Assembly (NCBI GenBank): GCA_001683735.1 | Contig: LUGG01000014.1 | Location: 1,240,001 to 1,304,000, forward strand | Origin: Grifola frondosa | Lineage: Eukaryota > Basidiomycota > Agaricomycetes > Polyporales > Grifolaceae | Length of the DNA: 64,000 nt | Direction of reading: 5' to 3' | Shown: positions 38,406-49,839 of the stretch, piece by piece | Position numbering within the stretch: the stretch's first letter is position 1 | How the letters are laid out: each line of letters opens with the position of its first letter | Translations under genes and position numbers: made by a program | Notes under the pieces: model-generated | What the model was told of the DNA's origin: nothing | The model's input: only the letters and a program-made list of their open reading frames with translations | Database searches by the model: none

Positions 38406-41400
38406 TCAAGTAGTGTTAGTTCGCAACAGCGCTTGTGTGCGTGGATTGGCCTGTGAGACCGAAGTGCTTGCCGCACTTTCCGACCCGTCTTCCTTGTCCT
38501 CATCGCGCTCCTTCGACCTGTCCTTCTTCGGGGTGCCTTGCCCAGTGCCCCATTTGCTGCCCCAGTAGTTGAAGAAACGCAGCAGCCATGTTGGCTTCAG
38601 TGTCTGGTGCTCCACCGCGTCGACATCTTCGTACATTTCCTCGTTGACATCTGCTAACCGGGGCAACCCCTCCTCTTCCTCCGCTTCGCTCTCCGTGCGC
38701 CCCAGCCCGTCCACAAGCCTCTCCGTCCCATCCAGCGTCCACTGCACTCTGCTGAACGGCCCATGCGCGCCGCGCACGCCCTGTGGCAGGCGGCGGCCTG
38801 TCCCGAACACCCTCTCACGGAGAGCGAGCACGCGCTGGCGTGGCTGCGCGGCCATGTGCCATAGGTCCGCGACCAGGAACTGCGCGAACTCATACGCGAG
38901 GGCATTTGTGTCCTGCGTGAGCGCCTCCGCGTTCGTGCGTAGCTCCTCGAGCTCCGGCAGCTCGCGCGTGCGCTCTTCGAGCTCCGCCAGCCCGCCCCGT
39001 GACGTCTCATGGTTCTGCCGCAGGCGTGCATTCCTGTCCGAGAGCGCTGCGGCCAACGCATCGAGGCACACGAGTACATTCGCGAGGTGCGCCTCGCGTC
39101 GCCGCATTACGAGAAGCTGCCCGCACAGCTCGACGTCGAGGCGCATGCGCTCCAAGGGGAGGATCGGCGCATCTTCGAGGTCGGATACGGAGTCGAAGCT
39201 GTGCCGTCGGTTCTGGGAGGCGAGCACCTGCCGATGCGACCGCTCCTTGCGGTAGATCGTTGAGGCACTGTCCTCATCTTCTGCAGATAGAGAGTCAACC
39301 CTCTCCAGACTGGTACCTACCCGTTTCGCTTTCGAACTACCTTTTTCCATGAACGCCCTGCCTGTTGTTGGATCTGACCAGCTCGTGATGCGGGGCTGGT
39401 AATGAGATGTGGAGGATGGACGCCTGTGGTTGAACTCTGTGACGCGACGGACGTAGTCGGAGTGCTCGCTGGCAGAGTGATCAGCTGAGGCAAACGACCC
39501 AACACCAAGCATAAAGGGGTTCTGCGAATCAGCTGAAGGTTACAATGTGAGGAAAGATTTAAATTTTAGGACGCGTTTGACTCACAGACCGGAGATACCT
39601 GACCACTGCTCAAGATCTCCTCTTCTTCCCCGGGATCCCTGAATAATATTCAGATCAACGCATATGATAATCCAACAAGACGCACCTTGAGACAACGACA
39701 GAAGGTACCATCGACGGCTGCTCGGACGTACCATCTTTGGGAGCGGTCTCCGGAGACGTTCCAGCGAACGCTTTTCCAAGGGTACCAAAATCGACGCTGA
39801 GTTTCTTCCCCCGTCCTAGCCTGAATGGAGGTTAGTATACCATAACATCAGAGCAGCGATAAATACCCACACCGCCCAGTTCTCAATCTTACGTTGCATT
39901 CGCCCTGACCACGCCATCCCGCCATATTCCCCTTCTTCGTCCGCAGAGCGCCCCCCACGATCGTCCTTCTCCCTCTCCCCTTCCTTCTCCCCGTCCCGTT
40001 CGCACTTCTCCTTATCTTTCTCTCGCTCCTCGCGCTCCCTCTCCGTATCGCTCCATACGTCCTCTCTTCGTTTCTTCCCCACCTGGCCAGGACGCCCCGT
40101 CCAGAGATATCTCAAACTCTGCGGCGCGTCCTTTGAGCCGATGAGGGCCTTCACGAACGCAGCGAGGTCCGCAGTCGTGCACCCGACGCCTGTGCCACCT
40201 GCGGTGTCAACACCGTGCGTGCGGAGGTCCGTTGCGAGATCGTCGAGCTTGTTCTTGAGCACGCGGTGCACCTTGTACGACTCGCTCTGGCGCACCTTCT
40301 CGTATGCGGCTTGGATAGACGCGATAAGCGGCTTCGTGAGGAACACGGTGGGCGGCGAGGAGCTCGAGGAGCTCGAGGTGGCGGCAGTGGCGACGGGAGG
40401 AACAGATGGGGAGGCGAGCGTGGAGGACTGGGTGGTGGAGGGAAGCGAGAGAGATTGGGAATGGGCATAGTGTGGTTTGGAGGCGTGAAAGCTTGCGAGC
40501 GAGCGCACGAAGGTGGATGGGTCGAGGAATGGGTCCTTTGGGACGACCTGCGGAACAATTATCGTTACCCCGAACTGTAAGGCGTGTGAGAAGTAAAATT
40601 TACCTGACCGAGAGCATGAAGTTGGCCACGAGTGGATAATATGAGACTGAAGAGTGCAGCAACAACTGTTGGATCCGCAACTCTCTCCATGGGCTGGGGA
40701 GCGAATTAAACAATCTATGCATATACGATATGGTGAATGTTTTTGTGAAACTGACCTCCACTTTCATGCATGGTTCCCCGATTTCTAGTACCCACCGTTG
40801 GATCCCTTCGCATGTTACGTCGCACAATAAACCGTTACGTTCCTCTGAGCAGATATCGAACATGCCAAAAATGGACAGGGCAGCTTGTATTAGCCTCACA
40901 AGTTCAAGAACGGTCGCGTTGAAGAGGGCACACGACCGTGCAGGGGTCTTGTCTGCCACATGATACATCGCGATAAAGCGGTCTTTCGTAGCATCACTAG
41001 TTTGTTCGGAATATACATATCAGCCACATAAGTTGAGCATGAGACAAGGAAAGGCCGAAATTCTGCTGAAGACATGTGAGAGTGAACAGACCTTGGTTCC
41101 TCCAGAGTAAGAGCACTACGACCGCCACAACCCATGCGAAGGAGACTGATATTGGTATAGAGTTGTTCCCGAACATCAATAAAGTTGCCGCGAGGAATGT
41201 GTACGATGGTATAGTCGGAACGAAAATTTGCTAGAGAAGTTACCATCAAGATTCCTTTGTCTGTCTATAGCAGCCCCAGTTTAGTATATGCAGCTGCATT
41301 TCAGCAAAAGAGACGTGCAGCACACCTCCTTGGGGCGAGCGCCATCCCTACGAAGGTCATGTATGGCCTTTTCCCATTCCAACTGCATCTCCAGGAGCGT

Positions 41401-41918
41401 TAACGACGGCTGAGGGGTGAGTGCGGTCACGGTGATCTAGGGTCCAACATTAGCAGGTTGAAACGTCCATAGATTGCGCACGAAACTTTATGCTGAGGGT
41501 CACCGGTGTAAACTGTCAACACAATGACAGGCCGTTTCCGTTCTACAACCCTTGAACGCGTCGATGATCATGGACTTTCCGGTAGTGGACTATTAATACA
41601 CATTGCTTACCATTTCTCGACGGCGTAAATCTGGAAGCCTTCAAGCTCGATCTGCTCTTCGACAACCTCGAACTTGCGTCCGCCTCCAATCCAGTCGACA
41701 TTCAATGGGGAAGAAGACCGGTCGCCAACATCAGGAGAGCCAGTGACACCAACGGAGCCTGCCCTCGAACGTCCAAGCTTGGATGGTGAAGACTTTGGAA
41801 GAAGACGGGGAGACGGTGCAATAAAGGGCTTAGGAGAACGAACTGTTGGCATGAGGAGCCTCCGTTGCGAAGCCACATTGGTTGATGAATTGGGGATGTG
41901 AATGAGGGAGGGGTACAT
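38406..41918 (-). CDS. STB6-like protein
   Basis: The start at 41916-41918 gives MYPSLIHIPNSSTNVASQRR. A conserved N-terminal domain follows: EGFQIYAVEKW, ERKRP, VLTVYTGDPQHK-like text, SLTLLEMQLEWEKAIHDL, FRSDYTIVHIPRGNFIDVRE and CEGIQRWVLEIGEPCMKVE. The middle is Ser/Pro-rich, then highly charged (Glu/Arg/Lys, about 39950-40060). It leads to GRMQRKIENWAVW and GRGKKLSVDFGTLGKAF. The last exon is helical (ELPELEELRTNAEALTQDT). I recall this plan from fungal relatives of S. cerevisiae Stb2/Stb6, Sin3-binding proteins of unclear role; that naming is tentative. The start could lie further upstream if the reading frame is broken there. Confidence 0.55.
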
Positions 41919-42310
41919 GGAGAGAGTGACTTAGGATATCCTGAAGCATGCGACTGTACACGGGTAGCAAAGGAAGGTCTCGGAGATGGGGGAGAGGAGG
42001 CGGCAAGGCTAGGCATGGGAGAAAGGCGAGCAGGACGGGAGAAGGGGGAGAAGAAGAAGCTAGAGGAGGAGAGTTTGGGACAGAGAGGTGAGCATCAGGA
42101 AAACAATGAGGCACTGATATGACCAGATTGATTTGAGACCCCTAACCCTGTCTGCAGATAGTGGGAAATGTTTTGTTTACAATTATGAGGAAAGACATTA
42201 TTTCCATAAGTCAGAGTAGTGCGGATCACCATCTTTTCACAATGATGAGTGGAGATTAAATCTTCTCAACTTCATTTGAATGATTAAGGCATGCTAAGAA
42301 ATTATCATAG
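41919..42310. other. intergenic region between STB6-like gene and minisatellite
   Basis: About 390 bp. The first 150 bp are purine-rich on the + strand, as expected for the leader of the minus-strand gene. After about 42150 the sequence becomes AT-rich, marking the change to the accessory region. No gene is seen. Confidence 0.4.
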
Positions 42311-42855
42311 GCTTGACCACCCACCATCCGAATGGCAGAGATCCGTCTTCTGACAACAATCTTATTAGTATATTTTATGAATTTATCTGCTAAGCCCATG
42401 ATGTTCGCAATTTTGACTGGCTTGACCACCCACCATCCGAATGGCAGAGATCCGTCTTCTGACAACAATCTTATTAGTATATTTTATGAATTTATCTGCT
42501 AAGCCCATGATGTTCGCAATTTTGACTGGCTTGACCACCCACCATCTGAATGGCAGAGATCTGTCTTCTGACAACAATCTTATTAGTATATTTTATGAAT
42601 TTATCTGCTAAGCCCATGATGTTCGCAATTTTGACTGGCTTGACCACCCACCATCTGAATGGCAGAGATCTGTCTTCTGACAACAATCTTATTAGTATAT
42701 TTTATGAATTTATCTGCTATGCCCATGATGTTCGCAATTTTGACTGGCGTGACCACCCACCATCTGAATGGCAGAGATCCGTCTTCTGACAACAATCTTA
42801 TTAGTATATTTTATGAATTTATCTGCTAAGCCCATGATGTTCGCAATTTTGACTG
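42311..42855. repeat. 109-bp minisatellite, five tandem copies
   Basis: Units begin at 42311, 42420, 42529, 42638 and 42747, exactly 109 bp apart, and a partial sixth breaks off after 42856. Copies are nearly identical. Most variation is at two CCG/CTG sites: copies 1-2 have CCG at both, copies 3-4 have CTG at both, copy 5 has CTG then CCG. The period is not a multiple of three and open frames through it are artefacts of repetition. Confidence 0.95.
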
Positions 42856-43049
42856 GCTTCAGCTGATAAAATCAATTATATTAACATTGTGAAGTAAATG
42901 TCTATATAGCATTGATGAGTACAAGGCCAGACAGTTTCAATGCTGTGACAGGGCTGAAACCCGGAGGGTGAATGTATACCTAGTTCTTTGGTGTGAGATT
43001 TAAGCTAGAAAATAGAGACATGAGTTTCAAAAATCATGAAAATATTTAG

Positions 43050-43132
43050 TACACAGCAGGATTCGAACCCTGATCGACAGCATCACAAAACCCATCCACA
43101 ACGATACTTCATAACCAACAGACTACCGTGAG
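43050..43132 (-). other. tRNA-like relic or SINE head
   Basis: On the minus strand a near-perfect B box, GGGTTCGAATCC (complement of 43060-43073), has a T-arm-like flank CAGGGTTCGAATCCTG. About 45 bases upstream lies an A-box-like TAGTCTGTTGGTTA. Spacing suits a tRNA with a variable loop. The putative acceptor halves (CTCACGG and CTGTGTA) do not pair, so it is not an intact tRNA gene. It sits just outside the 109-bp array. Confidence 0.5.
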
Positions 43133-43135
43133 ACA

Positions 43136-43635
43136 TTAGAGCCGGTGGTAAATACTTGAAAATACCTCTGTATTTAAATTTTCTTTAGCTGCAAGCCGCT
43201 GCAGCGACGGCCGTTTCAAGTCTTCACTAACCTTGATGTTGATGGCGGCTTCTCCTTTGGTGACCACGCATGTAGCGCGCTCCTGCGTGACCCCCCACTG
43301 GATCCACCAGTCGTCGGCCTCGTCGGGATCATATGCGAAGATGTCCTCAACATTTCGAGTTAGGTGGAGGAGGTGCCAAGGGCCTTCACACCTGCCGCCG
43401 CTTTGGCACGCAGACTCTTGTCGCATGCCTCCGCGATGCCTGGAGGGAGTGACACGGCGAAGATATTCCTATTTGCAGTCTTCTGCGTGACCTCGATGCG
43501 CTTTTGGCGAATCTCCTGCACGGCGTTGAGGAAGCTCTTGATCTGGTTCTTGCAGTGTAGGTGCGCGAGGATGCGCCCTAGCGAGGTCGCATCGCCTGCA
43601 GCCATTTTCAGCGCATATAGAGAACCAGGCTGCAT
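43136..43635 (-). CDS. unknown two-exon gene or gene fragment
   Basis: Minus-strand frames read MAAGDATSLGRILAHLHCKN, SFLNAVQEIRQKRIEVTQKT, NIFAVSLPPGIAEACDKSLR, then across a likely intron DIFAYDPDEADDWWIQWGVT and KGEAAINIKVSEDLKRPSLQ. Both halves look like real folded protein, with even composition and no low complexity. I do not recognise the family. No clear promoter or upstream exon is seen and the neighbours are gene fragments, so this may also be a fragment. Confidence 0.4.
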
Positions 43636-43667
43636 CCAGATGTGAGAACAACACGAGAGTAGCGCAG

Positions 43668-43703
43668 TACAGAACGTACAGGACGTACAGGACGTACAGG
43701 ACG
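43668..43703. repeat. 9-bp tandem repeat
   Basis: ACGTACAGG is repeated about three and a half times, with one variant copy (ACGTACAGA-like) at the left edge. Confidence 0.85.
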
Positions 43704-44204
43704 GGTTTAGGCAGCCTCGCCAATGACCAACAGACGACCATTTGGGTGCACCCAGTCGTTAATCCGGGCCTGCTTGCAGGTGCTGTGGCGGCGCGGTGTG
43801 TGTGTGAACGTAGGGCCTTCCCATGCCACATCGGGGAAGCACATGAGCATGTGCGTACGTGCGTGCATGTTTGTGCGGCCCATCGACGACATGCCCGGAT
43901 GTGGGGAGTGCAATGAGGTCGTCTTTGGACGACACAGCGCGGCCTGCCATACCTCGACGATGCGCTGACCTGCACGCCGTCTTCGACAGCATGCTCAGAC
44001 GTTGCCTTGATTGCCTTGATCTTGGGCTGAGCGCTGCTTGACGCCGCTGACGCCGCACTCGCGGGGTGGGGGGAGGGGGGATGATCAAAGCCATGAATAG
44101 AGGTAATTCAAACTTGAACGCGAGAGGCAAAATAGCGAAGCAGACGACGATACCGATAGTGGCAGCGCAAGCGTAGATAGATTGTGGACGACAGTGGAAA
44201 ATTC

Positions 44205-44395
44205 GGGTTCCATCAAGGCGATAGCATGTTCGGGAACTGAATGGCGCTATCTTCTGGTGGTAACCACCGGCCACGGGACGGAACTATTGGAGGCTCTGTA
44301 GCTGAGCTTGGGCTTGAGCGAAATCTGTAGCGTAGTTGTTTCCTGTCTAGACAAATGCCGGCGACCGACTCCTCCATCTTGAAAATCTATGACGT
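44205..44395 (-). pseudogene. second, displaced copy of an SSD1 internal segment
   Basis: This segment matches, base by base with gaps, the SSD1 segment at about 45920-46078. The minus-strand text FQDGGVG, then the DNA for QTGNN and for AEAQAQLQSLQQF, are recognisable, but a 4-bp insertion after the first part and other changes break the frame. Homology stops near 44205, just after the FPNML-like codons. In SSD1 this segment belongs well before the RNB domain. Here it is fused directly after the RNB fragment, so the order is rearranged. Confidence 0.7.
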
Positions 44396-46755
44396 CAGCG
44401 CTACGACTGGCCTGGTGACGGTCCTTCCAAACCAGTTCTTCAAAACCTTCGCATCGTTCGTCATGGTAAAGATAACCGAGAAAGTCAGACGATTCTGACC
44501 CGGAACAAGACTGCATAACTGCTCGCTCAAAGTGGGCGGCAACATCGGCACGATCGCTGCACAAGATACACACTCGTAGCACGCTTGCGGGCATCCGGAT
44601 CCAGTGCCGTGTTAGGCTTGGAGAAATATCGCTATGTGCACTCCGATGTCATAAGTAACATCATCATTGAGCTTGATGGAAACTGCATCGTTCAAGTTCT
44701 TGGTATCTTCAGGACCAATGGTGAAGATCCGTTCCTTGCGCAAGTCCTTGCGAACATCGAGCTCGCGTTCTGGAATGCTGATCATTCATCCGGTCAAATA
44801 AGCACCTACACAAGAGACATAACTCACGTCCAAGGGGTAGGAGGAAAACACTTCACGACGTTTTCGCTGAAGTCCTCAGTGGGGAAATTGCAGTCTTTGA
44901 GGAGAGTACTGGTCTCTACTTGGATATCTCCAAATGGTCCGAGTTCCTCGACCAATGTGCCGAAAGGATGAAGTGAACTGATTGGCTGGTAAAGAGTAAT
45001 TAACGCATTGAATTGCATGAGGATCGGTGATCTTGCATGACGCCTAATGCATGCAACAAAAAGCTTGTCAGCACAGACTTCCGAGTTCTGAACGAAGTCG
45101 GGAGGCACCTGTTCTGTGGGAATCGCGATGAGCGGCACACGCTTGTCGGTAGGTTTGAACCAAACAATCTTTGGTCGCTCGATAGGACACCTGGGTTCGT
45201 CGCCGCGGTCTGCCTCTCTCTCGCGATGCTCAGCCTCCTGCTTTTCCTTCATAGCAGCAGATGAGGGTCGCAACAAACCCCAAGGCCCAGAAAAGGCCCA
45301 GGCATCCGCTCCACGACAGCAACGACGTGTCCGGCGAACTGAGCTTTGACATCATCAATAGCCCTGCACAAACGTTCTGTCAATCGACTGAGAACAACTT
45401 ACTATCTTGTCCCGTACTCCTCGTCCTCAAATAACATAAGGCCTTGTCCATCGGCCTCAACGTCGTCCTTTTTTTGTCATTCTTTCGCCCGGCAACACCC
45501 TTGAGGTCGTAGACAGAGTTCTCGTCCTTCTTCCTCTTCTTCTCTTCTTTTTCCTTCTCCGTACCCCAGACCTCATCAACGTCCAGCAATTCTACGGCAA
45601 CGATGTCGCCTTCAAGAGCGCGATTACGGTTCTTAGAACCACAGATGTAGATATCGGCGTCTAGAACTTCAGTTGCGACGTATGCGTCGGAACGATTACG
45701 TTTGTTGACTCGTAAGATACCCATAACAAGTTTTCCAGCGACAAGAAGTAGTGGCAAGGAAGCCTGAGGGAGATAAGGAGCGAACAGCGACTTGCGCTGA
45801 GGTTGGTTAGACTGCTGTTGGAGCTGTGATTGGAACTGTTGTTGCTGCTGCGGAAGAAGGTTGATGCCGCCGAGTCCTAGACTCATCATATTGGCGGCCA
45901 TCGTGTTGGGCAACATGTTCGGGAAGCTGAATGATGCCATCTTCTGGTGGGGACCACCTGCCGCAGCACGGAACTGTTGGAGACTCTGTAGCTGAGCTTG
46001 GGCTTCAGCGAGATCTGCAGCGAAATTGTTTCCTGTCTGAATGCCACCGACGCCTCGATCTTGAAAATTTATCATGTCAGACTATTCCCTGTGAAGAGGC
46101 ACTGAAACTCACTGATGCGCCAGCTGGAATCACAGCGGTTGTGCTGAGAAGCCCCATCCAGACTAACAAGAGGTGCGAAGCCATCGTCGAATCCATCCTG
46201 ACTGGCGGAAAAACCAATAAAACCAAGACTGGGATCACCTAGTCCTACACTCATCGGGACCGTGTTGTGTACACGTCGGTGGGTGGTCCCACGTCCAGTG
46301 CAAGCCCAGGCGTCTGGAACGACAATACCTGGTTTAAAGCAAGCTGCTGGTGAGAGAGGCAATCTAATACGACGTCTTTGGCATGTTATGAACAGCAACG
46401 AAGCAATCTGACTCACCTGCTTCGCCATAATACCAGATATCTCCGCCTCGCCATCCGGCTGCCTTTGAACCAGGTCAAGAGCATGGAGATCAAACCCGGG
46501 AGGCATTTGTTGTTGAGGGAAATGGAAACCTGCATCCTCCTCGTTGATTGGGGGGCGCATAGTCACGATGCAACTGGGACGTCTCGTGGTGCCAAACATA
46601 AAGTTAGGAGCAAGCTGCGGACGACCAGATGGCCCGAGGATGTCTCCCTGATCCTGCTCAACAAGCGCAGCAAATTGAGGTGCGATATAGTTTTGGGGAA
46701 GAGATCTCGATGGCGCGGATGACCAGACTGATAAACATTAATATTCTCTTGTATC
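44396..46755 (-). pseudogene. SSD1-like RNB protein, truncated pseudogene
   Basis: SSD1 is a fungal RNase-II-related, RNA-binding translational repressor that shapes the cell wall. Minus-strand exons read PQFAALVEQDQGDILGPSGR, GFDLHALDL, NNFAADLAEAQAQLQSLQQF, QRKSLFAPYLPQASLPLLLV, SDAYVATEVLDADIYICGSK, GDIVAVELLDVDEVWGTEKE, KIVWFKPTDKRVPLIAIPTE and PERELDVRKDLRKERIFT. The copy is defective. About 8 bp are lost after DIGVHIA, a base is missing in the later VYLVQR stretch, and the text ends at NWFGRTVTR. The rest of the RNB domain and C-terminus are absent, and the sequence then jumps to the displaced segment at 44205-44395. Several upstream single-base breaks could be sequencing errors, but the missing 3' half cannot. 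Confidence 0.75.
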
Positions 46756-46868
46756 TCGCCTTCTTCGGCCTGAACTTGTCCGCATGTCTAGTTTGTGCGT
46801 GTTTATCTGATTTGTATCCAACTTGACTTCTGCCTCCATCATCTCCCTCACAACCCTGCCCACTCACC

Positions 46869-49627
46869 ATGGATGCTGCGAACTCCTACATATTTTATTC
46901 GCAAGGATTGGATTGTAGGTCCAAATCAATATCCACAAATTACTTTATTTACATTGTTACAGTCATACCTGCAACTGGTTCCACAATTGATCCAGGATAT
47001 GAAGAGCTCATGAATGAATTATTCCCCGGTAATGTTGAGCAATTATCTTTCTATTGTTTGCTAACCAATCTGTCAGAAATTGAAAACATCAACCCATCTC
47101 GTATGTACAATTTGAATTTCAAAAAATAACATTATTGATTCTCAATTATAGAAGTACTTTCTGAACAACAACAAAACATCAGTAAGAATTTTCTGATTTT
47201 ACAGCTAATTTATTTAATGACCAATTGAACAGTATTTCAACATGGACAACTAGAGGGTAAGGCTTCACTTTATAACATATGGATATTGTTCATCTAATAT
47301 TATTGAACAGGTATCATACAGCAACAACAAACATTGAGTAAGTATTTGTGCTATTTTCAATTTATTCAAAACATTTTAATTTAATTTTTCATAGTATCTC
47401 AAATTGAACAAATGTTATGTAAGTGTATACTACTATTAGTTTTTGTAAATCTAATTTCAATATTTCTTTCTTTTAATAGCTGTCCATCAGGGCAATAACA
47501 CGTTGGGTAGATACTTATTATATTATAACATCTTGAATACTTCTAAATTCAAATAGTCTACCAACTTCATCAAGTCAAATGTAAAAACTTTTTCTTTATT
47601 TTTTATCATTTTTAACAAATATCACTTTGATTATAGCAAGCATGACCATGCAAAAACAATCTCTCTGTAAGTATTTATGTTATTATTATTTTGAAACACT
47701 TGCTCAAGGTTGTATAGCCTCAGTATTTTTCAGCTTTCTTGTATGTTTGAATCTATATATTTTACAATAATTACAATAATTTGTTATAGATGCTTCATCA
47801 CAATTGGGAAACATAACCATTAGTGAGTGTTAAATCTTTTATAAAGACACTAATAATGCTCAGTATATATTGTATATAATTATCAAGGTCAATGTAAGTA
47901 TTTGATTTATACTCATTACAATATCAAACTCAAACCCAAATAGATATGAACAATATAGCACAACAAGGGATCTGTAAGTTTCAATTTCATGTTTTTAAGG
48001 GTCCCCATCAATATTGCGTGTAAAATCCAGCTTCACAGTTCAATGGTAAGTTTAATTATTAAATTTAAAGAATTTTAACAGAAATTTAAATAATAGCACA
48101 AGTGGAGACTCAAGATGGTCCAGCACTTAGTCAATTTGAGCAACTTGATGGTAAGTGTTCAACTTTCTTTTTTGAAACATTATTTATAGCTTTAATTGCA
48201 GTATTGCCTGTCAACGAGGACCACTTGGTGCCTATCCACTTGGGACCTGGTATGTTTTAAATTCTACATATGATATATTTTCTGATTTAAAAATCAATAG
48301 TTGATCTATTTCCTCATAACATTCCAAGTCATCTTTTTTCTGCTACACCATTAAACCACCAATTGTCCAAATTATATCTTCGCCCTGAAATGTTTTCTGC
48401 TATATTTTTTCAAAGCCTTCCAAATCCTTCCCCATTGTTCCATGGTTAACGTGGACCAATATTATTAACCTTGCTGCCCAGTATATGCGTGCTCATATTA
48501 TTTTAGATAAAGGATTCGAAAAAATTCCCAATCTTGCCCAGGACTTTCTTCACACCTGTGTTATTGATGCCATAGCTACTATTGGAACAACAACCAAACA
48601 CCATTGTTATACCTGGTCTGAATAGTTCCAATTTGCCCAGGGTACTTATGGATGTCGATCAAGCCATAATCAGTAAGTTTTGTTTTTATTCGTTGAATTT
48701 AAATCTGAAATCATTCTGCAGCCAATGTAATGCCAGTCACACCAGTGATGGATTTGGTAAATGGCTATGTAATTATGCCTCTTATTTACTTTACAAATAC
48801 TGATTCATCCATTTGTATAGCTTCACCATAGATATTATGACTTTTTTAGTGAGGCACGTGCACACATTGAGGCATTCTTGGGCTCACAGCCTAGCCCTAC
48901 CTACCCCAATGATCCTCCCCACTATATTCCTGGCTTTTTTTATCAAATACCATCCGACTCTGACAGTATTCCTGTCAGCAAAGAATTTGCTCGCATCTGC
49001 GAGCATCTTCTAACTGATGAAGAAAACAATGGATTGGGACCTCCTTCACCACGACCAACTCTGCAACTTTTCTTGCAGCATGTACTAGAGGGCGAAGATG
49101 ATCAACAGGTAAGTTCAGATTAATTAGCTTTAATTATCTTTGGTATTGACATCATCTTTTTCAGCCAGATCGACTTCATGCAACAGTACCCCATCCCTGC
49201 TGGCAGAAGGCCCGCTTGTCATTTCATAGGGGGAAACACTCTCTTTTGGCATTTGTACAAATGGGATATGGAATTTGGCAGCTTGATCGACAAAAGTTGC
49301 CTCAGTACTATGGAGAAACTCAACGGCTTTTTTGGCAACAATTGTAAGTGATTTGAACTCCTTGATCTTGATTTTGGCCTAATACCTTGGTTACATTAGC
49401 TTATCAATATCCTGGCTAGCTGGCACCACAAAGCATGCACAATGCTAGGTGGCCCTATTGCATCCGAACACATGGAATTTGCAGAAGACTACCTCAATAC
49501 AGCATGTGTTCGCCTTAATGATCCTGTTGGGTATGACAGGTTATTAGCAACGTATGTCGAGTATAAGGTCAGGTTTTCTCAGGAGCATGAAGTCTCTATT
49601 GAATCAGCTTGGGATGATGAAGCATGA
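46869..49627 (+). CDS. micro-exon gene encoding a Gln-rich protein, function unknown
   Basis: The first exon (46869-46914) gives MDAANSYIFYSQGLD. Fifteen short exons follow, then longer ones. Every intron I can place up to 48300 is phase 1, and a continuous frame runs through all sixteen without a stop. The micro-exon peptides are short and Gln-rich, for example VLSEQQQNI, FQHGQLEG, IQQQQTL, SQIEQML, YQLHQVK. The larger exons read DLFPHNIPSHLFSATPLNHQ, AAQYMRAHIILDKGFEKIPN, IEAFLGSQPSPTYPNDPPHY, WQKARLSFHRGKHSLLAFVQ and GPIASEHMEFAEDYLNTACV, ending SIESAWDDEA. One T is missing in a T run at 48405-48410 and one A at 49441-49442; one further break lies near 48575, and the splice at about 48757-48850 is unclear. 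I do not recognise the family. The region is AT-rich compared with the left half of the window. Confidence 0.6.
46963..48249 (+). other. array of fifteen phase-1 exons, most of them micro-exons
   Basis: Exons as I place them: 46963-47028, 47077-47100, 47152-47181, 47233-47256, 47311-47337, 47395-47418, 47480-47506, 47557-47580, 47637-47666, 47790-47822, 47888-47893, 47944-47973, 48031-48045, 48097-48150, 48202-48249. Lengths are 66, 24, 30, 24, 27, 24, 27, 24, 30, 33, 6, 30, 15, 54 and 48 nt, all divisible by three. Donors are mostly GTAAG(T/A), acceptors TAG, CAG or AAG. The 6-nt exon (with an AAG acceptor) is the least certain. Confidence 0.65.
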
Positions 49628-49839
49628 TGGTCTGCTTGATTTTCCCTCAATTGATAACTCTTTCCATCTCCATATGCCATAGTATGATTCTTACATGCCC
49701 ACCCTCTCACAATTTACTACATTTAAATATGCACATATATCACACTATGCTTTGAAGTTCATGCAGAAGAAATATATTGATTCTATGTACATCAGGTGAA
49801 ACTATCTAACTATCTACATTATCAAGGGAACCAACAACA

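Noticed and set aside
40151..40580. Open frames on both strands inside the STB6-like gene
   Set aside because: They are shadows of a Ser/Pro-rich coding exon on the minus strand.
42256..42795. Repeated minus-strand open frames of about 64 codons with near-identical text
   Set aside because: They follow the 109-bp minisatellite. The period is not divisible by three, so the frame changes each unit. There is no sign of a gene.
43672..43702. Possible CRISPR-like array
   Set aside because: The 9-bp units are directly tandem with no spacers. It is a simple repeat, and the DNA is fungal.
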